Part shown: positions 41,032 through 48,350 of the stretch, piece by piece
Position numbering within the stretch: the stretch's first letter is position 1
Layout of the letters: every line of letters begins with the position of its first letter
Assembly: GCA_036504875.1 (NCBI GenBank)
Contig: DASXUK010000053.1
Coordinates: forward strand, 62,001 to 126,000
DNA: 64,000 nt
Direction of reading: 5' to 3'
Source of the DNA: JACPFJ01 sp036504875
GTDB taxonomy: Bacteria > Desulfobacterota > Desulfuromonadia > Geobacterales > Pseudopelobacteraceae
Position numbers and translations under genes: made by a program
The notes under the pieces: generated by a model
Told to the model about the DNA's origin: nothing
The model's input: only the letters and a program-made list of their open reading frames with translations
Database searches by the model: none

Positions 41032-43065
41032 ATGCAGAAAATTTCTGGCTACCCTATATTTTTATTCCTGTTCGTGTTTCTACTTTTTCAGTCAGTTCCG
41101 GCCTCTCTTCTGGCTACCGAATTATCGGGACGGGTCTTAACCGAAGCAGGTCCTCTGACGAATGCCAAGGTTTTCGCATACAACCTTTATACCGGCCTTG
41201 AAAGCGGAAAAGCCCCGGTTGCAACAGCGATAACCGACCTTAAAGGTGTTTACAAAATGGATCTGTCGCCTGGTTCCTATTATTTCATTGCTCGAGGTGA
41301 GATCGGGGGGCGTCCGTTTTTTGCATATCATGGCGCCAACCCCATTAAGGTGGGAGATCAAAAATTCTGGCTGGGGCTCCTCGCTAATCAGGAAAACCCT
41401 GTTGCCGAATATGCTGATGGTGTTACTGGTATCGAAGGAAACATTCTGTATAAACAAAAACCTGTAGATGGTGCCTATATTTCGATTTATTCACCCGAGA
41501 GTAAAAATTTCAAAAAACTGGGGGTAAAGACTGAATCAGTTGGCAGCGATGGCAAGTTCAAGCTGGCCGCTCTTCCCGGCCGTTACGTTGTGACTGCAAA
41601 AAAAATAGTCGGAAGCATGAGCAACCGTCCCGTCCAAAAAGGGGACCTCTACTGCTATAACTCCAATAACCCCGTGGAAGTAAAAGAAGGCAAAATAACC
41701 CGCATCGAGCTATCCTGTTTTCCTATAACCGAACGGGACTCTTTCACCACGACAGCAACCGTTAAAGAGGATGACATCAAGACCTTTGCCGAACACAGAG
41801 CCTCTTCCGGGGCCGGCATTCGCGGTCGGGTAACCGACATAAGCGGCAAACCGATTGCAAATATGACTGTACTGGCATACCCGATGGCAGCACCGGTCAC
41901 CCAAATGTATTTCATGACTCATGGCACGGAATTTTCAACCATAACCGACGACTCCGGCAACTTTTTCATTCCAATTGATGAAGACGGTGATTACGGTGTG
42001 CTAACCCGCGATGTGCTTGGCGACGGTCCGCATCGCGGCGAGACTTTCGGATTTTACCAGGGAAATTCGAGATATTCGGTTGCCTTTAAAAAAGGAATGA
42101 TGATTGAAAACATAGCAATCATCGCCGACAAGGTTATGCAAACGGCCAAAGAGTCGGATAATGAAAAGAAAGCCACCGCTCAGGCAGCTATCATCGGTAC
42201 ACGTGTTGGTACGCCGGTCCTGCTGACCGATAGCGTGATTGCCAGCGATACTGTCTGGCAGGGAGAAATTCATATCAGCGGAGTAATCTCTGTAAAGCGG
42301 GGCGCTACTCTCACAATCAGCCCCGGAACTGTAGTGAAATTCAAGCGCATAGACCGCGATAACAACAAAGTTGGAGATGGCGAAATCATGGTGGAAGGCC
42401 GGTTGATTGCGAAGGGAACGAGCGATAAAAAGATCGTTTTTACCTCTGCCGAGGAAAAACCGAAAGTCAATGACTGGTCGTATCTCCAGTTCATCTCCTC
42501 CGACTCGGGCAATATTATTGAAAACTGCCAGTTTGAATACGCTTATGCCGGTGTCATGATACATTATGCCAATGTTCGGATCAGTGACACACTCTTTCGC
42601 AATAATCGTCGTGGCCTTCACTACACCTCCACCGACATGCGCGTTGACCACTGTACTTTTATTGACAATATAGTCGGCATCTACTTCGTGCGTATGGAAG
42701 GGGATACCTGGATAACCAACAACGATATTTCCCGTAATGATATCGGCGTTCAGTTTGTTAAGCAGCATATAAATCTAGTTGATTTCAACCGCTTGGATCA
42801 GGGCAAGGAATATCCTCATTACGATGGCAACAATATCTACGATAACCGCAAATACAATGTTTCCCTAGGGGAAGATCAGGAACGTAATTTCAGCGTTGCA
42901 GGCAATTGGTGGGGCACGACTGACAAGGAAACGATCGCGGAAGCAATCTACGACCAAAGCAAGGATAAGAGTCTTGGCAGGATTTTTTTTGAACCATTTC
43001 TGAAGGCGCCGGTTCAGCACACCGGGGTGAGAGATGCTGTTCCTGAAGTAAAAGCAAAGCGGTAG
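41032..43065 (+). CDS. Exported protein: three beta-sandwich units plus right-handed beta-helix
   Basis: 677 residues. ATG 41032 is chosen over an upstream GTG (41005) because AGGAGGAACTA immediately precedes it. A signal peptide ends near ASLLA. Three carboxypeptidase-regulatory-like units follow (TELSGRVLTEAGPLTNAKVFAY; VTGIEGNILYKQKPVDGAYISIY; AGIRGRVTDISGKPIANMTVLAY). From about residue 400 there is a parallel beta-helix: VWQGEIHISGVISVKRGATLTISPG, then short periodic strands (ENCQFEYAYAGV, SDTLFRNNRRGLH, DHCTFIDNIVGIY, TNNDISRNDIGV) ending AGNWWGTTD. Beta-helices of this type are found in polysaccharide-active and adhesive surface proteins. No clear catalytic residues are visible. Same strand and probably same operon as 40193-40984. 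Confidence 0.87.
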   Translation: MQKISGYPIFLFLFVFLLFQSVPASLLATELSGRVLTEAGPLTNAKVFAYNLYTGLESGKAPVATAITDLKGVYKMDLSPGSYYFIARGEIGGRPFFAYHGANPIKVGDQKFWLGLLANQENPVAEYADGVTGIEGNILYKQKPVDGAYISIYSPESKNFKKLGVKTESVGSDGKFKLAALPGRYVVTAKKIVGSMSNRPVQKGDLYCYNSNNPVEVKEGKITRIELSCFPITERDSFTTTATVKEDDIKTFAEHRASSGAGIRGRVTDISGKPIANMTVLAYPMAAPVTQMYFMTHGTEFSTITDDSGNFFIPIDEDGDYGVLTRDVLGDGPHRGETFGFYQGNSRYSVAFKKGMMIENIAIIADKVMQTAKESDNEKKATAQAAIIGTRVGTPVLLTDSVIASDTVWQGEIHISGVISVKRGATLTISPGTVVKFKRIDRDNNKVGDGEIMVEGRLIAKGTSDKKIVFTSAEEKPKVNDWSYLQFISSDSGNIIENCQFEYAYAGVMIHYANVRISDTLFRNNRRGLHYTSTDMRVDHCTFIDNIVGIYFVRMEGDTWITNNDISRNDIGVQFVKQHINLVDFNRLDQGKEYPHYDGNNIYDNRKYNVSLGEDQERNFSVAGNWWGTTDKETIAEAIYDQSKDKSLGRIFFEPFLKAPVQHTGVRDAVPEVKAKR

Positions 43066-43099
43066 TCAATCATCCAGGATGTAAAAGATGGGAGTGAAC

Positions 43100-43648
43100 A
43101 TGAAAAAAATCATTTCTTTATGTATTGTAGCCTTGTTACTCGGCATGGTTGACCTCTCCTCCGCCTGTGTCGGCCGCACTCTTCATATCGGGATTTCCAA
43201 CGCAGCAAACGAAAGGCTTCTGGCCGAAATAGCCTCTCTATTGATTACCGAGAGAACCGGCTCTACCGTCCAGATTGATGTCTACAAAGACTCCACAGAA
43301 CTTTATAATGCCATCAAGCAGGGAAATGTGAATGTGATATTCGAGAATACATTGCGTGCTGCGGAGGTTATCGGTAAATCCAAGGATTCAACCTTTGATC
43401 AAATCAAGAGTGATTACAGAACCAAATTGAATCTTAATTGGCTTGAATTGTTCGGCGGCTCTATTAAGTATGGACCGGTCCTGACCGCAGAAACAGTGGC
43501 CATCTATCCGGTTCTACCCAAATTACTGAACAAGCTTTCCAAGGCGTTAGAAAATGATACCTATACCAAGTTGCTCAAATCCGTTGGGTCGGCCGACAAG
43601 ACAAAAAAAGTTGCGAAGGAGTTCCTGAAGGGCAAGAAATTGATTTAG
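43100..43648 (+). CDS. Exported OpuAC-like substrate-binding protein, short and without a transporter
   Basis: 182 residues from ATG 43100, with GGGAG upstream; an upstream ATG (43088) would add four residues. The signal region (IISLCIVALLLGMVDLSSAC) ends at a Cys that could be lipidated, although SSAC is a poor lipobox. The mature part resembles half of a periplasmic binding protein of the glycine-betaine class: LHIGISNAANERLLAEIASLLITERTG, VQIDVYKDSTELYNAIKQGNVNVIFENT. It then ends with a helical segment and a Lys-rich tail (KVAKEFLKGKKLI). The usual length is about 270-300, so it is a reduced version. No permease or ATPase is nearby, so it may serve as a sensor or carrier. Last gene of its strand before a bidirectional terminator. 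Confidence 0.75.
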   Translation: MKKIISLCIVALLLGMVDLSSACVGRTLHIGISNAANERLLAEIASLLITERTGSTVQIDVYKDSTELYNAIKQGNVNVIFENTLRAAEVIGKSKDSTFDQIKSDYRTKLNLNWLELFGGSIKYGPVLTAETVAIYPVLPKLLNKLSKALENDTYTKLLKSVGSADKTKKVAKEFLKGKKLI

Positions 43649-43718
43649 GTGATAGCTCTATTGATTCTATTTTAGGTTCAGAACCGGATTTGAGAGGTTT
43701 AATAAGGTGTGCAGCAAG

Positions 43719-43752
43719 AAAGAGGCGCTGGTACCGAAGTCCAGCGCCTCTT
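43719..43752. terminator. Bidirectional terminator hairpin
   Basis: Perfect 12-bp stem AAGAGGCGCTGG / CCAGCGCCTCTT with a 9-base loop. The right side is followed by TGTTTACTT on the plus strand; on the minus strand the stem is followed by TCTTGC. It serves the binding-protein gene (plus) and the micropeptide gene (minus), whose stops lie on either side. Confidence 0.85.
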
Positions 43753-43761
43753 GTTTACTTC

Positions 43762-43824
43762 TCAGCAGGGATGTACAATCGCGCTCCCCACAATTTTGGG
43801 GCGTGTATAATTCGCTTTCTTCAT
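43762..43824 (-). CDS. Micropeptide gene, 20 residues, RiPP-precursor-like
   Basis: The ATG at 43824 is preceded by AAGGAGA with 8-base spacing. The frame encodes MKKANYTRPKIVGSAIVHPC and stops at 43762, and a strong terminator hairpin begins 9 bases further on. It lies 53 bases downstream of the stop of 43878-44690 on the same strand, so it is likely the last cistron of that transcript. The basic N-terminus, the aromatic residue before PKI, the Gly-Ser and the terminal His-Pro-Cys look like a peptide that is modified or anchored through its last residues. Geobacter genomes are known to carry short peptides matured by radical-SAM enzymes, but I cannot assign this one and no maturase is in the window. 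Too short for routine gene calling. Confidence 0.6.
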   Translation of the reverse strand: MKKANYTRPKIVGSAIVHPC

Positions 43825-43877
43825 GGTTCCATCTCCTTTCTCTTCTATTGATTGCTGGCCGTCAATGGAAGGGTTTC

Positions 43878-44690
43878 TCAAGATCCTCTTGAAAATCTTT
43901 TCACCTTTAAATTTATCCCCTGCAACCGTTGGTCTTTTTTTAGAGCAACCATAAGAGGTTCAAATTCTTTAGTGACGTTCTGAAATTCTCCGTCCTCCGG
44001 ACTACCACCCCCGTAAACGCTCCTTACCTTCAGAAAAAAAGTGCCGCCGTCATGGACACGCAGCAGGAACTTGCCGTTCTTATCAGTTTTTTCGGAAATA
44101 AAGATCGGTCTTCCAGTTGTATTCTTAGATAGATAGGCAAAAACCAAGGCCCCCTTTACAGGCTTGCTCTCCGTGTCGGAGACGATCCCCTCGATCGCGG
44201 TGATACCCTTGTCACGCAACACCGTGTTCGGGGACCAGAGGGATGGGATAAGTACACCCAGATTAACCCGGCTTCCTGAGGTAACGATGATAGGCCGTGG
44301 ATTTCCCTCGGCATCTCCGTGGAAATAATTGAATTCATCAACTTGGGGCGGGCCCATTTCAGACTCAGGATCCTTTTGGGCAGCAGTTAAGTAATAAGTA
44401 CCTCCGTTAACCTCAAATGAAAACTCCCCATTCTTATCAATGGCATTGATCCGATCAGGAACACGCCAGTATTGATTATCCTGTGGAGAAGGTGGCGGAC
44501 CCATTGATTTATCGTACAAAAAAACAATCCCATTATTCATCGGGGTCTTGCCCTGGATCATTATCCTACCAGAGATAGTTGCAGCGGTACCCGGTGATGT
44601 ACCTGTCTGAGCAGGGTTCTGGGGGCCACCACTGTATGCGGGAATGGCTGTTGTTAGAAAAAACAAGCATATCAAGGTAAACAGTTTCAT
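43878..44690 (-). CDS. Exported two-domain carboxypeptidase-regulatory-like protein
   Basis: 270 residues. A signal peptide (LFTLICLFFLTTAIPAYS) is followed by a short Pro/Gly/Thr linker. Unit 1 is ATISGRIMIQGKTPMNNGIVFLYDK with the family block GPPPSPQDNQYWRVPDRI; unit 2 is ITAIEGIVSDTESKPVKGALVFAYLS...GKFLLRVHDGGTFFLKVRSVYGGG. Both are transthyretin-like sandwiches without catalytic residues. It is a close paralogue of 40193-40984 and of the truncated protein at 1-659, so copies of this family bracket the whole exported gene cluster. The micropeptide gene lies immediately downstream. Confidence 0.85.
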   Translation of the reverse strand: MKLFTLICLFFLTTAIPAYSGGPQNPAQTGTSPGTAATISGRIMIQGKTPMNNGIVFLYDKSMGPPPSPQDNQYWRVPDRINAIDKNGEFSFEVNGGTYYLTAAQKDPESEMGPPQVDEFNYFHGDAEGNPRPIIVTSGSRVNLGVLIPSLWSPNTVLRDKGITAIEGIVSDTESKPVKGALVFAYLSKNTTGRPIFISEKTDKNGKFLLRVHDGGTFFLKVRSVYGGGSPEDGEFQNVTKEFEPLMVALKKDQRLQGINLKVKRFSRGS

Positions 44691-44821
44691 AATTTGTCTC
44701 TTGACCGGTTGGAAATGAACTGTCTGATAACTTCCTCCCCTTCAAAAAAGGAGGAATAACCGGACACCCTTAGAAGGTTAACGTTAAGAACTTATCTCAT
44801 AATCCTGGCACGATTGTAAAC

Positions 44822-44851
44822 AGCTTGGAGTGTGGCGCCATACTCCAAGCT
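44822..44851 (-). terminator. Long inverted repeat after the FnIII fossil
   Basis: Perfect 10-bp arms AGCTTGGAGT / ACTCCAAGCT around a loop that contains the palindrome TGGCGCCA. It begins 11 bases after the second stop of the fossil FnIII tail. Its position fits a relic terminator; there is no clear T-run. Confidence 0.5.
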
Positions 44852-44862
44852 CCGAAAGTATC

Positions 44863-45066
44863 TTATTCGGTAAAGACATTTGGCCCGGCTGAGTAAGGTT
44901 GCGCGTACACCGTGGCCTCGTTGCTTTAGGGTGATACATCAGTATCACCTGACCGTACCCGATAACGATTTAATTTTCCAGGATTGATAGCTAACTTATC
45001 GGTATAGGTGCAGGTCGGATGGGTGCAATCAGCGTAGTTTAAGTCTTTGATCCTTGAAATGCTCAA
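44863..45066 (-). pseudogene. Fossil C-terminal FnIII tail of a large surface protein
   Basis: Read on the minus strand from 45066, one frame gives NYADCTHPTCTYTDKLAIN, then YRVRSGDTDVSP, then TAA (44926-44928), then in the same frame SNEATVYAQPYSAGPNVFTE and a second TAA (44863-44865). FnIII domains characteristically end ...YRVRA....SPYSNEA, and the giant protein here ends YRIRNY...YSPYSNEITATTP. The internal TAA sits exactly where Tyr is expected (SP-Y-SNE), so it looks like a nonsense change of a Tyr codon. Upstream of 45066 the sequence is AT-rich and non-coding, so only the gene tail survives. A 46-codon reading from TTG 45066 (AGGGGGG upstream) to the first stop is possible but less likely to be functional. 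Confidence 0.65.
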
Positions 45067-45618
45067 GTTATCCCCCCTAAAGCCATTAAGAACAAATAAA
45101 CAAATAATTTAAATTAAACAAATTATAATTATGCAGCAAAATATATACCAAATTTAATTAAACTGTGTAAAAGAAATTAAAGGGCGGCAAGGTAAAGTAA
45201 GGTAGTGAGTAAAGCAGAAAACAAGAGGATATAAGGCCGCTGGGAATTTTTGGGGTAAACTTAATAGAATCCACCACAACGAACCATTGCTCCTAAGTTG
45301 CTTAAGGCTAACACTTGAAACAGCGTTGCAATATTTATTAGCTACGGCACGCTTTGATAGAGACGTTAGTTGTTTGTATACTGAGATGGCTGGCTATATA
45401 GCCGAGGGTTAGTATGTAAACGGCTAAAAGGCTTATGAGTGGAGGTTAAATATCTGAAGTAAAGTAAAATTATGTTAATTAAAGTATTGGATATTAGGTT
45501 ATGATCGTTTCCAGCTAACTGTCAGTCAGTAGACTAGATCATGCAGCACAAATGATTATTAATATCTTCTGTTGTATTAAAACAATCGATTTACAATATC
45601 TGAAGTCGAGGAGGGATT
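45067..45618. other. AT-rich stretch without genes
   Basis: 552 bases between the FnIII fossil and sixA. It has many short A/T runs, a GGCTATATAGCC palindrome near 45394, and no open frame with a credible ribosome-binding site. I see no RNA fold, transposase or phage remnant. The sixA promoter must lie near its 3' end, but I cannot place it. Confidence 0.5.
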
Positions 45619-46131
45619 ATGATTTTATATATAATTAGACATTCCGAAGCCGTAGACCTTAGTGAGACTATCCCGGATGAATGGCGATATTTGACAGAAA
45701 AAGGCAAAATAAATGCCGACGATCTGGGTAAACGTCTCGCCAGGCACCGGCTGGGTTCGTGCCAGATCATCAGCAGCCCTTTGGTGCGAGCCGTTCAAAC
45801 GGCCCAGATCGTGGCTGTACGATGCGGCCGCAAATGCAGGCTGGAAACGAGCGGGTTGCTTTTATCGGATGCGGATGAATGGGAGTTGATCAAGCATCTG
45901 CATGACCATTCCGATCTGAAAAATGTCATGCTGGTTGGGCATGAGCCCCACCTGGGGCTACTGGTGGCAGCTTTGCTGAAAAGTGGGGAAGCTATTCAAC
46001 TCAAGAAGGGAAGTTGCGTTGTTCTGGAGATCGAGCCAGGCCAGCCGGATAAGTCGGCCAGATTTCATTCCTATATTGTAGCTGGTAAAAAACCAGTCAA
46101 ATCAAAGAAAAAGGCCTTTATCACGGCCTAG
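45619..46131 (+). CDS. sixA: SixA-type phosphohistidine phosphatase
   Basis: 170 residues; the start is preceded by GAGGAGG. It belongs to the histidine phosphatase (RHG) superfamily: the catalytic IIRHSEAV (usually RHGEA) is at residues 5-12, Arg of SSPLVRAVQTAQ is the second phosphate-binding Arg, and VGHEPHLG carries the second catalytic His. Length and lack of insertions match SixA, which dephosphorylates phosphohistidine on HPt domains or the nitrogen phosphotransferase system. The C-terminal extension is Lys-rich (GKKPVKSKKKAFITA). No partner gene adjoins it; it ends by running 4 bases into a decayed EAL fragment on the other strand. Confidence 0.85.
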   Translation: MILYIIRHSEAVDLSETIPDEWRYLTEKGKINADDLGKRLARHRLGSCQIISSPLVRAVQTAQIVAVRCGRKCRLETSGLLLSDADEWELIKHLHDHSDLKNVMLVGHEPHLGLLVAALLKSGEAIQLKKGSCVVLEIEPGQPDKSARFHSYIVAGKKPVKSKKKAFITA

Positions 46132-46489
46132 CTGTCATGGGAGGAAATCCGCTGATCGGAGCAATTAGCAGGCGCAGGTGAGGGACGGCCGAGAAGATAT
46201 CCCTGTCCGTAATCGACGCCGATTGATTTAAGATGTTCCAGTTCCTGATGGCGTTCAATACCTTCTGCAATGACCTTTATGCCAATTCTAGCGGAAAAAC
46301 CGACTATTGCCTCAACCAAGGCTTGTTTTATCGAAGAGGTGTCTATGTCTGTAACCATGAAACGGGCCAGCTTGACGAGTCGGGTGTTACCTGGGCCAAC
46401 ATCTTTAAGCCCGCGTATCCCGTCCCCCAAATCATCTATGGCAATCTTGTAACCCTGAGAGCGGTAGTGCGAGATGCACCGGTGAGAAT
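46128..46489 (-). pseudogene. Decayed C-terminal half of an EAL-domain (c-di-GMP phosphodiesterase) gene
   Basis: The minus strand encodes ISHYRSQGYKIAIDDLGDGIRGLK, then VKLARFMVTDIDTSSIKQALVEAI, IKVIAEGIERHQELEHLKSIGVD and YGQGYLLGRPSPA. This is the second half of an EAL domain (IAIDD, AEGIE, QGYLLGRP). Between GLK and VKL the expected LAQVTPD is present, but in another frame (46379-46405), so two compensating frameshifts are visible. The N-terminal half including the EAL motif is missing, and a stop precedes the fragment. An open frame of 100 codons remains (46128-46430) but is unlikely to be functional. Confidence 0.7.
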
Positions 46490-46514
46490 TTTAAAACCAA
46501 AACATGTTAAGCTG

Positions 46515-46543
46515 TTGCAACACAATTGTAACAAAGCTATGTT
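46515..46543 (+). promoter_or_regulatory. Candidate sigma-70 promoter of phoB
   Basis: TTGCAA (46515-46520) and TATGTT (46538-46543) with a 17-base spacer, each matching 4 of 6 consensus bases, about 50 bases upstream of the phoB start. I see no clear Pho box. Confidence 0.35.
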
Positions 46544-46590
46544 AGTTTCCGTCCGGCAAATTCAGATTCAACATCGACGAGGTAGGAAGA

Positions 46591-47277
46591 ATGGTGAAAA
46601 AAATCCTGGTGATCGAGGATGAAAAGGACCTGGCTGAATTACTGATCTTCAACCTGGAGAAGGAAGGCTTTAAGATATCCTGCTCTTACGACGGGCTGGA
46701 CGGCCTTGATCTGGCACGCCGCGAAGAGCCGGACCTGATCCTGCTTGACCTGATGCTTCCCGGGCTGATGGGAACCGAGGTGTGCAAGGAGCTCCGCCGG
46801 GATCCGCGCACCGCCCACATTCCAGTTCTGATGCTGACCGCCAAGGGGGAGGAGATCGACCGGGTGGTCGGCTTTGAGCTGGGGGCTGATGATTACCTTG
46901 TAAAGCCCTTTTCGATGCGTGAGCTCTTGCTGCGCATCCGAGCGATCCTGCGCCGGTGCGAAGGACAGGCAAGTGTAGCCTCCGGCGCGCTGGTTTCAAT
47001 GGGAGGGATAATAATCAATAAAGAACGGCATCAGGTGTTGAGCGAGGGCAACGAGGTGGAACTTACCACCATCGAGTTTAAGCTGTTGCTCTACCTGGTG
47101 GAGCGCCCCGGCCGGGTCTTGAGCCGGGAACTGCTGCTGCAGAATGTCTGGAGCTATAACAACATGGGCGATACTCGCACCGTTGATACCCATGTCACCC
47201 GCCTGAGAGGCAAACTCGGGGCACCGGGCGAGCTGATCAAGACCGTGCGCGGTTTTGGCTACAAGATAGAGGGGTAA
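46591..47277 (+). CDS. phoB: PhoB-type response regulator
   Basis: 228 residues, the usual OmpR/PhoB length. Receiver domain 1-120: acidic pocket VIEDEKD, phosphorylation Asp in LILLDLMLPG, conserved Thr in MLTAKGEE and Lys in YLVKPFSMREL. Winged-helix domain 130-228: ELTTIEFKLLLYLVERPGRVLSRELLLQNVW, recognition helix TRTVDTHVTRLRGKLG and wing VRGFGYKIEG. Similarity and the adjoining pstB remnant and phoU support a phosphate regulator. The cognate kinase PhoR is not in the window. The fossil pstB starts immediately after its stop codon. Confidence 0.85.
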   Translation: MVKKILVIEDEKDLAELLIFNLEKEGFKISCSYDGLDGLDLARREEPDLILLDLMLPGLMGTEVCKELRRDPRTAHIPVLMLTAKGEEIDRVVGFELGADDYLVKPFSMRELLLRIRAILRRCEGQASVASGALVSMGGIIINKERHQVLSEGNEVELTTIEFKLLLYLVERPGRVLSRELLLQNVWSYNNMGDTRTVDTHVTRLRGKLGAPGELIKTVRGFGYKIEG

Positions 47278-47464
47278 ATTGTCGAGAACACCGTGGCCGC
47301 CATCATCGGACCCTCCCGCTGCGGCAGGTTCACCGTACTGCGCAGCATCAACTACATGCATGACAAGACTCCAGCGGCGCGTGTAAAGCGCGTTTGATCT
47401 CTCGGGAGGCCAGCAGCAAAGCCTCTGTCTTGCCCGGACCATTGCCGTCAGGATGCATTACTGA
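47278..47464 (+). pseudogene. pstB: Fossil pstB (phosphate ABC transporter ATPase)
   Basis: Starting directly after the phoB stop, one frame reads VENTVAAIIGPSRCGRFTVL, then RSINYMHDKTPAARVKRV, stop at 47395-47397. This is the PstB Walker A region, GPSGCGKST having become GPSRCGRFT. Shifted by one frame, 47399-47464 reads LSGGQQQSLCLARTIAV, the ABC signature of PstB (LSGGQQQR.C.AR..AV). The roughly 110 residues normally between these motifs, the Walker B motif and the C-terminus are deleted. Walker A lacks its catalytic Lys, so the remnant cannot be an ATPase. It sits between phoB and phoU, as expected for the relic of a pst operon. Confidence 0.85.
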
Positions 47465-47496
47465 CTTGTGTGTTTTAACTCGAAAGGGGTTTTCCG

Positions 47497-48165
47497 ATGC
47501 GTGAACATTTCAGCGCCATATACGACCAGGAACTGAATGACCTTCGTAGCAGCATACTAGCCATGGGGGGCAAGGTGGAGATGATGATCGCCGGCTCAAT
47601 CCGGGCGCTAGTGGAGCGTGATTCAGCACTGGCCGGGCAGGTCATCGACTCTGACCACGAGATAAATACCATGGAGGTCGGGATAGATGAGAAATGCCTG
47701 GAGCTTTTGGCGTTGCGCCAACCGGCGGCCCGTGACCTGCGCTTCATCACCCTGGCGCTAAAGATTGTTACCGACATGGAGCGGATCGGGGATCAGTGCG
47801 CCAACATCGCCAAGCGTGCCCGCGAGCTGAATCAGGAACCGCCGCTTAAGCCTTATATCGACATCCCGCGCATGGCCCAGTGGACCGAGAGGATGCTTAA
47901 AGAGGCGCTGGATGCCTTTGTGCGCGGCGACGATGAGCTGGCCATCAAGGTCTGCAACGATGATAATTTCGTGGATGACCTGAACGTGCAGATCCAGCGT
48001 GAGTTATTGACTTACATGATCGAGGACCCCTCGACCATCTCGCGGGCCATGCGGCTGAACTATATTTCAAAATATCTGGAGCGGATCGCCGATCACGCAA
48101 CTAATATAGCCGAAATGGTAATTTTTATGGTTAAAGGCAAGGATATCCGCCACACGATCGCCTAG
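47497..48165 (+). CDS. phoU: PhoU phosphate-signalling protein
   Basis: 222 residues, the normal PhoU length. Two three-helix repeats are visible, each with the metal-binding signature: DLRFITLALKIVTDMERIGDQCANIAKRA in the first and AMRLNYISKYLERIADHATNIAEMVIFMVKG in the second. Family role: links Pst transporter activity to the PhoR/PhoB pathway and limits phosphate uptake. Here pstSCA is absent from the neighbourhood and pstB survives only as a fossil upstream, so PhoU must work with a transporter elsewhere or has been uncoupled from Pst. AAAGGGG upstream gives a reasonable ribosome-binding site. Followed by a hairpin terminator shared with tRNA-Pro. Confidence 0.93.
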   Translation: MREHFSAIYDQELNDLRSSILAMGGKVEMMIAGSIRALVERDSALAGQVIDSDHEINTMEVGIDEKCLELLALRQPAARDLRFITLALKIVTDMERIGDQCANIAKRARELNQEPPLKPYIDIPRMAQWTERMLKEALDAFVRGDDELAIKVCNDDNFVDDLNVQIQRELLTYMIEDPSTISRAMRLNYISKYLERIADHATNIAEMVIFMVKGKDIRHTIA

Positions 48166-48196
48166 CGGTTGTGAAGCTGAGGCGTGGATAAAAGAA

Positions 48197-48226
48197 AAAG
48201 GGATTAGCCGTATGGCTGATCCCTTT
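48197..48226. terminator. Bidirectional terminator between phoU and tRNA-Pro
   Basis: Stem AAAGGGATTAGCC / GGCTGATCCCTTT with a GTAT loop (one internal mismatch), A-rich on one side and T-rich on the other. It lies between the convergent phoU and tRNA-Pro genes and can serve both strands. Confidence 0.85.
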
Positions 48227-48233
48227 AAATTTA

Positions 48234-48310
48234 TGGTCGGGATGACTAGATTCGAACTAGCGACCCCCTGCTCCCGAAGCAGGTGCGCTACCAAGCTGCG
48301 CTACATCCCG
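48234..48310 (-). tRNA. tRNA-Pro (anticodon CGG)
   Basis: 77 bases including an encoded CCA (48234-48236). Acceptor stem CGGGATG / CATCCCG, anticodon stem-loop CCTGC-TTCGGGA-GCAGG giving anticodon CGG, and T-loop GTTCGAATC. All arms pair. It reads the Pro codon CCG. Confidence 0.97.
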
Positions 48311-48321
48311 AAAGAACCATT

Positions 48322-48350
48322 TTTGTAGCCGGTTTAAGGGGTTTTGTCAA
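48322..48350 (-). promoter_or_regulatory. Sigma-70 promoter of tRNA-Pro
   Basis: On the minus strand, a perfect -35 TTGACA (48350-48345), a 17-base spacer and a -10 TACAAA (48327-48322), 11 bases before the tRNA 5' end. Confidence 0.75.

Noticed and set aside
44863..44960. Possible GEMM-type (c-di-GMP/cGAMP) riboswitch upstream of 43878-44690, suggested by CCACGG, CAGCCGGG and a hairpin on the minus strand.
   Set aside because: The same bases read in one frame as an FnIII tail (SNEATVYAQPYSAGP) with stop codons and a following inverted repeat. The aptamer-like match is partial, with an 11-base insertion in the CCGGG...CCGA segment, so a coding fossil explains it better.
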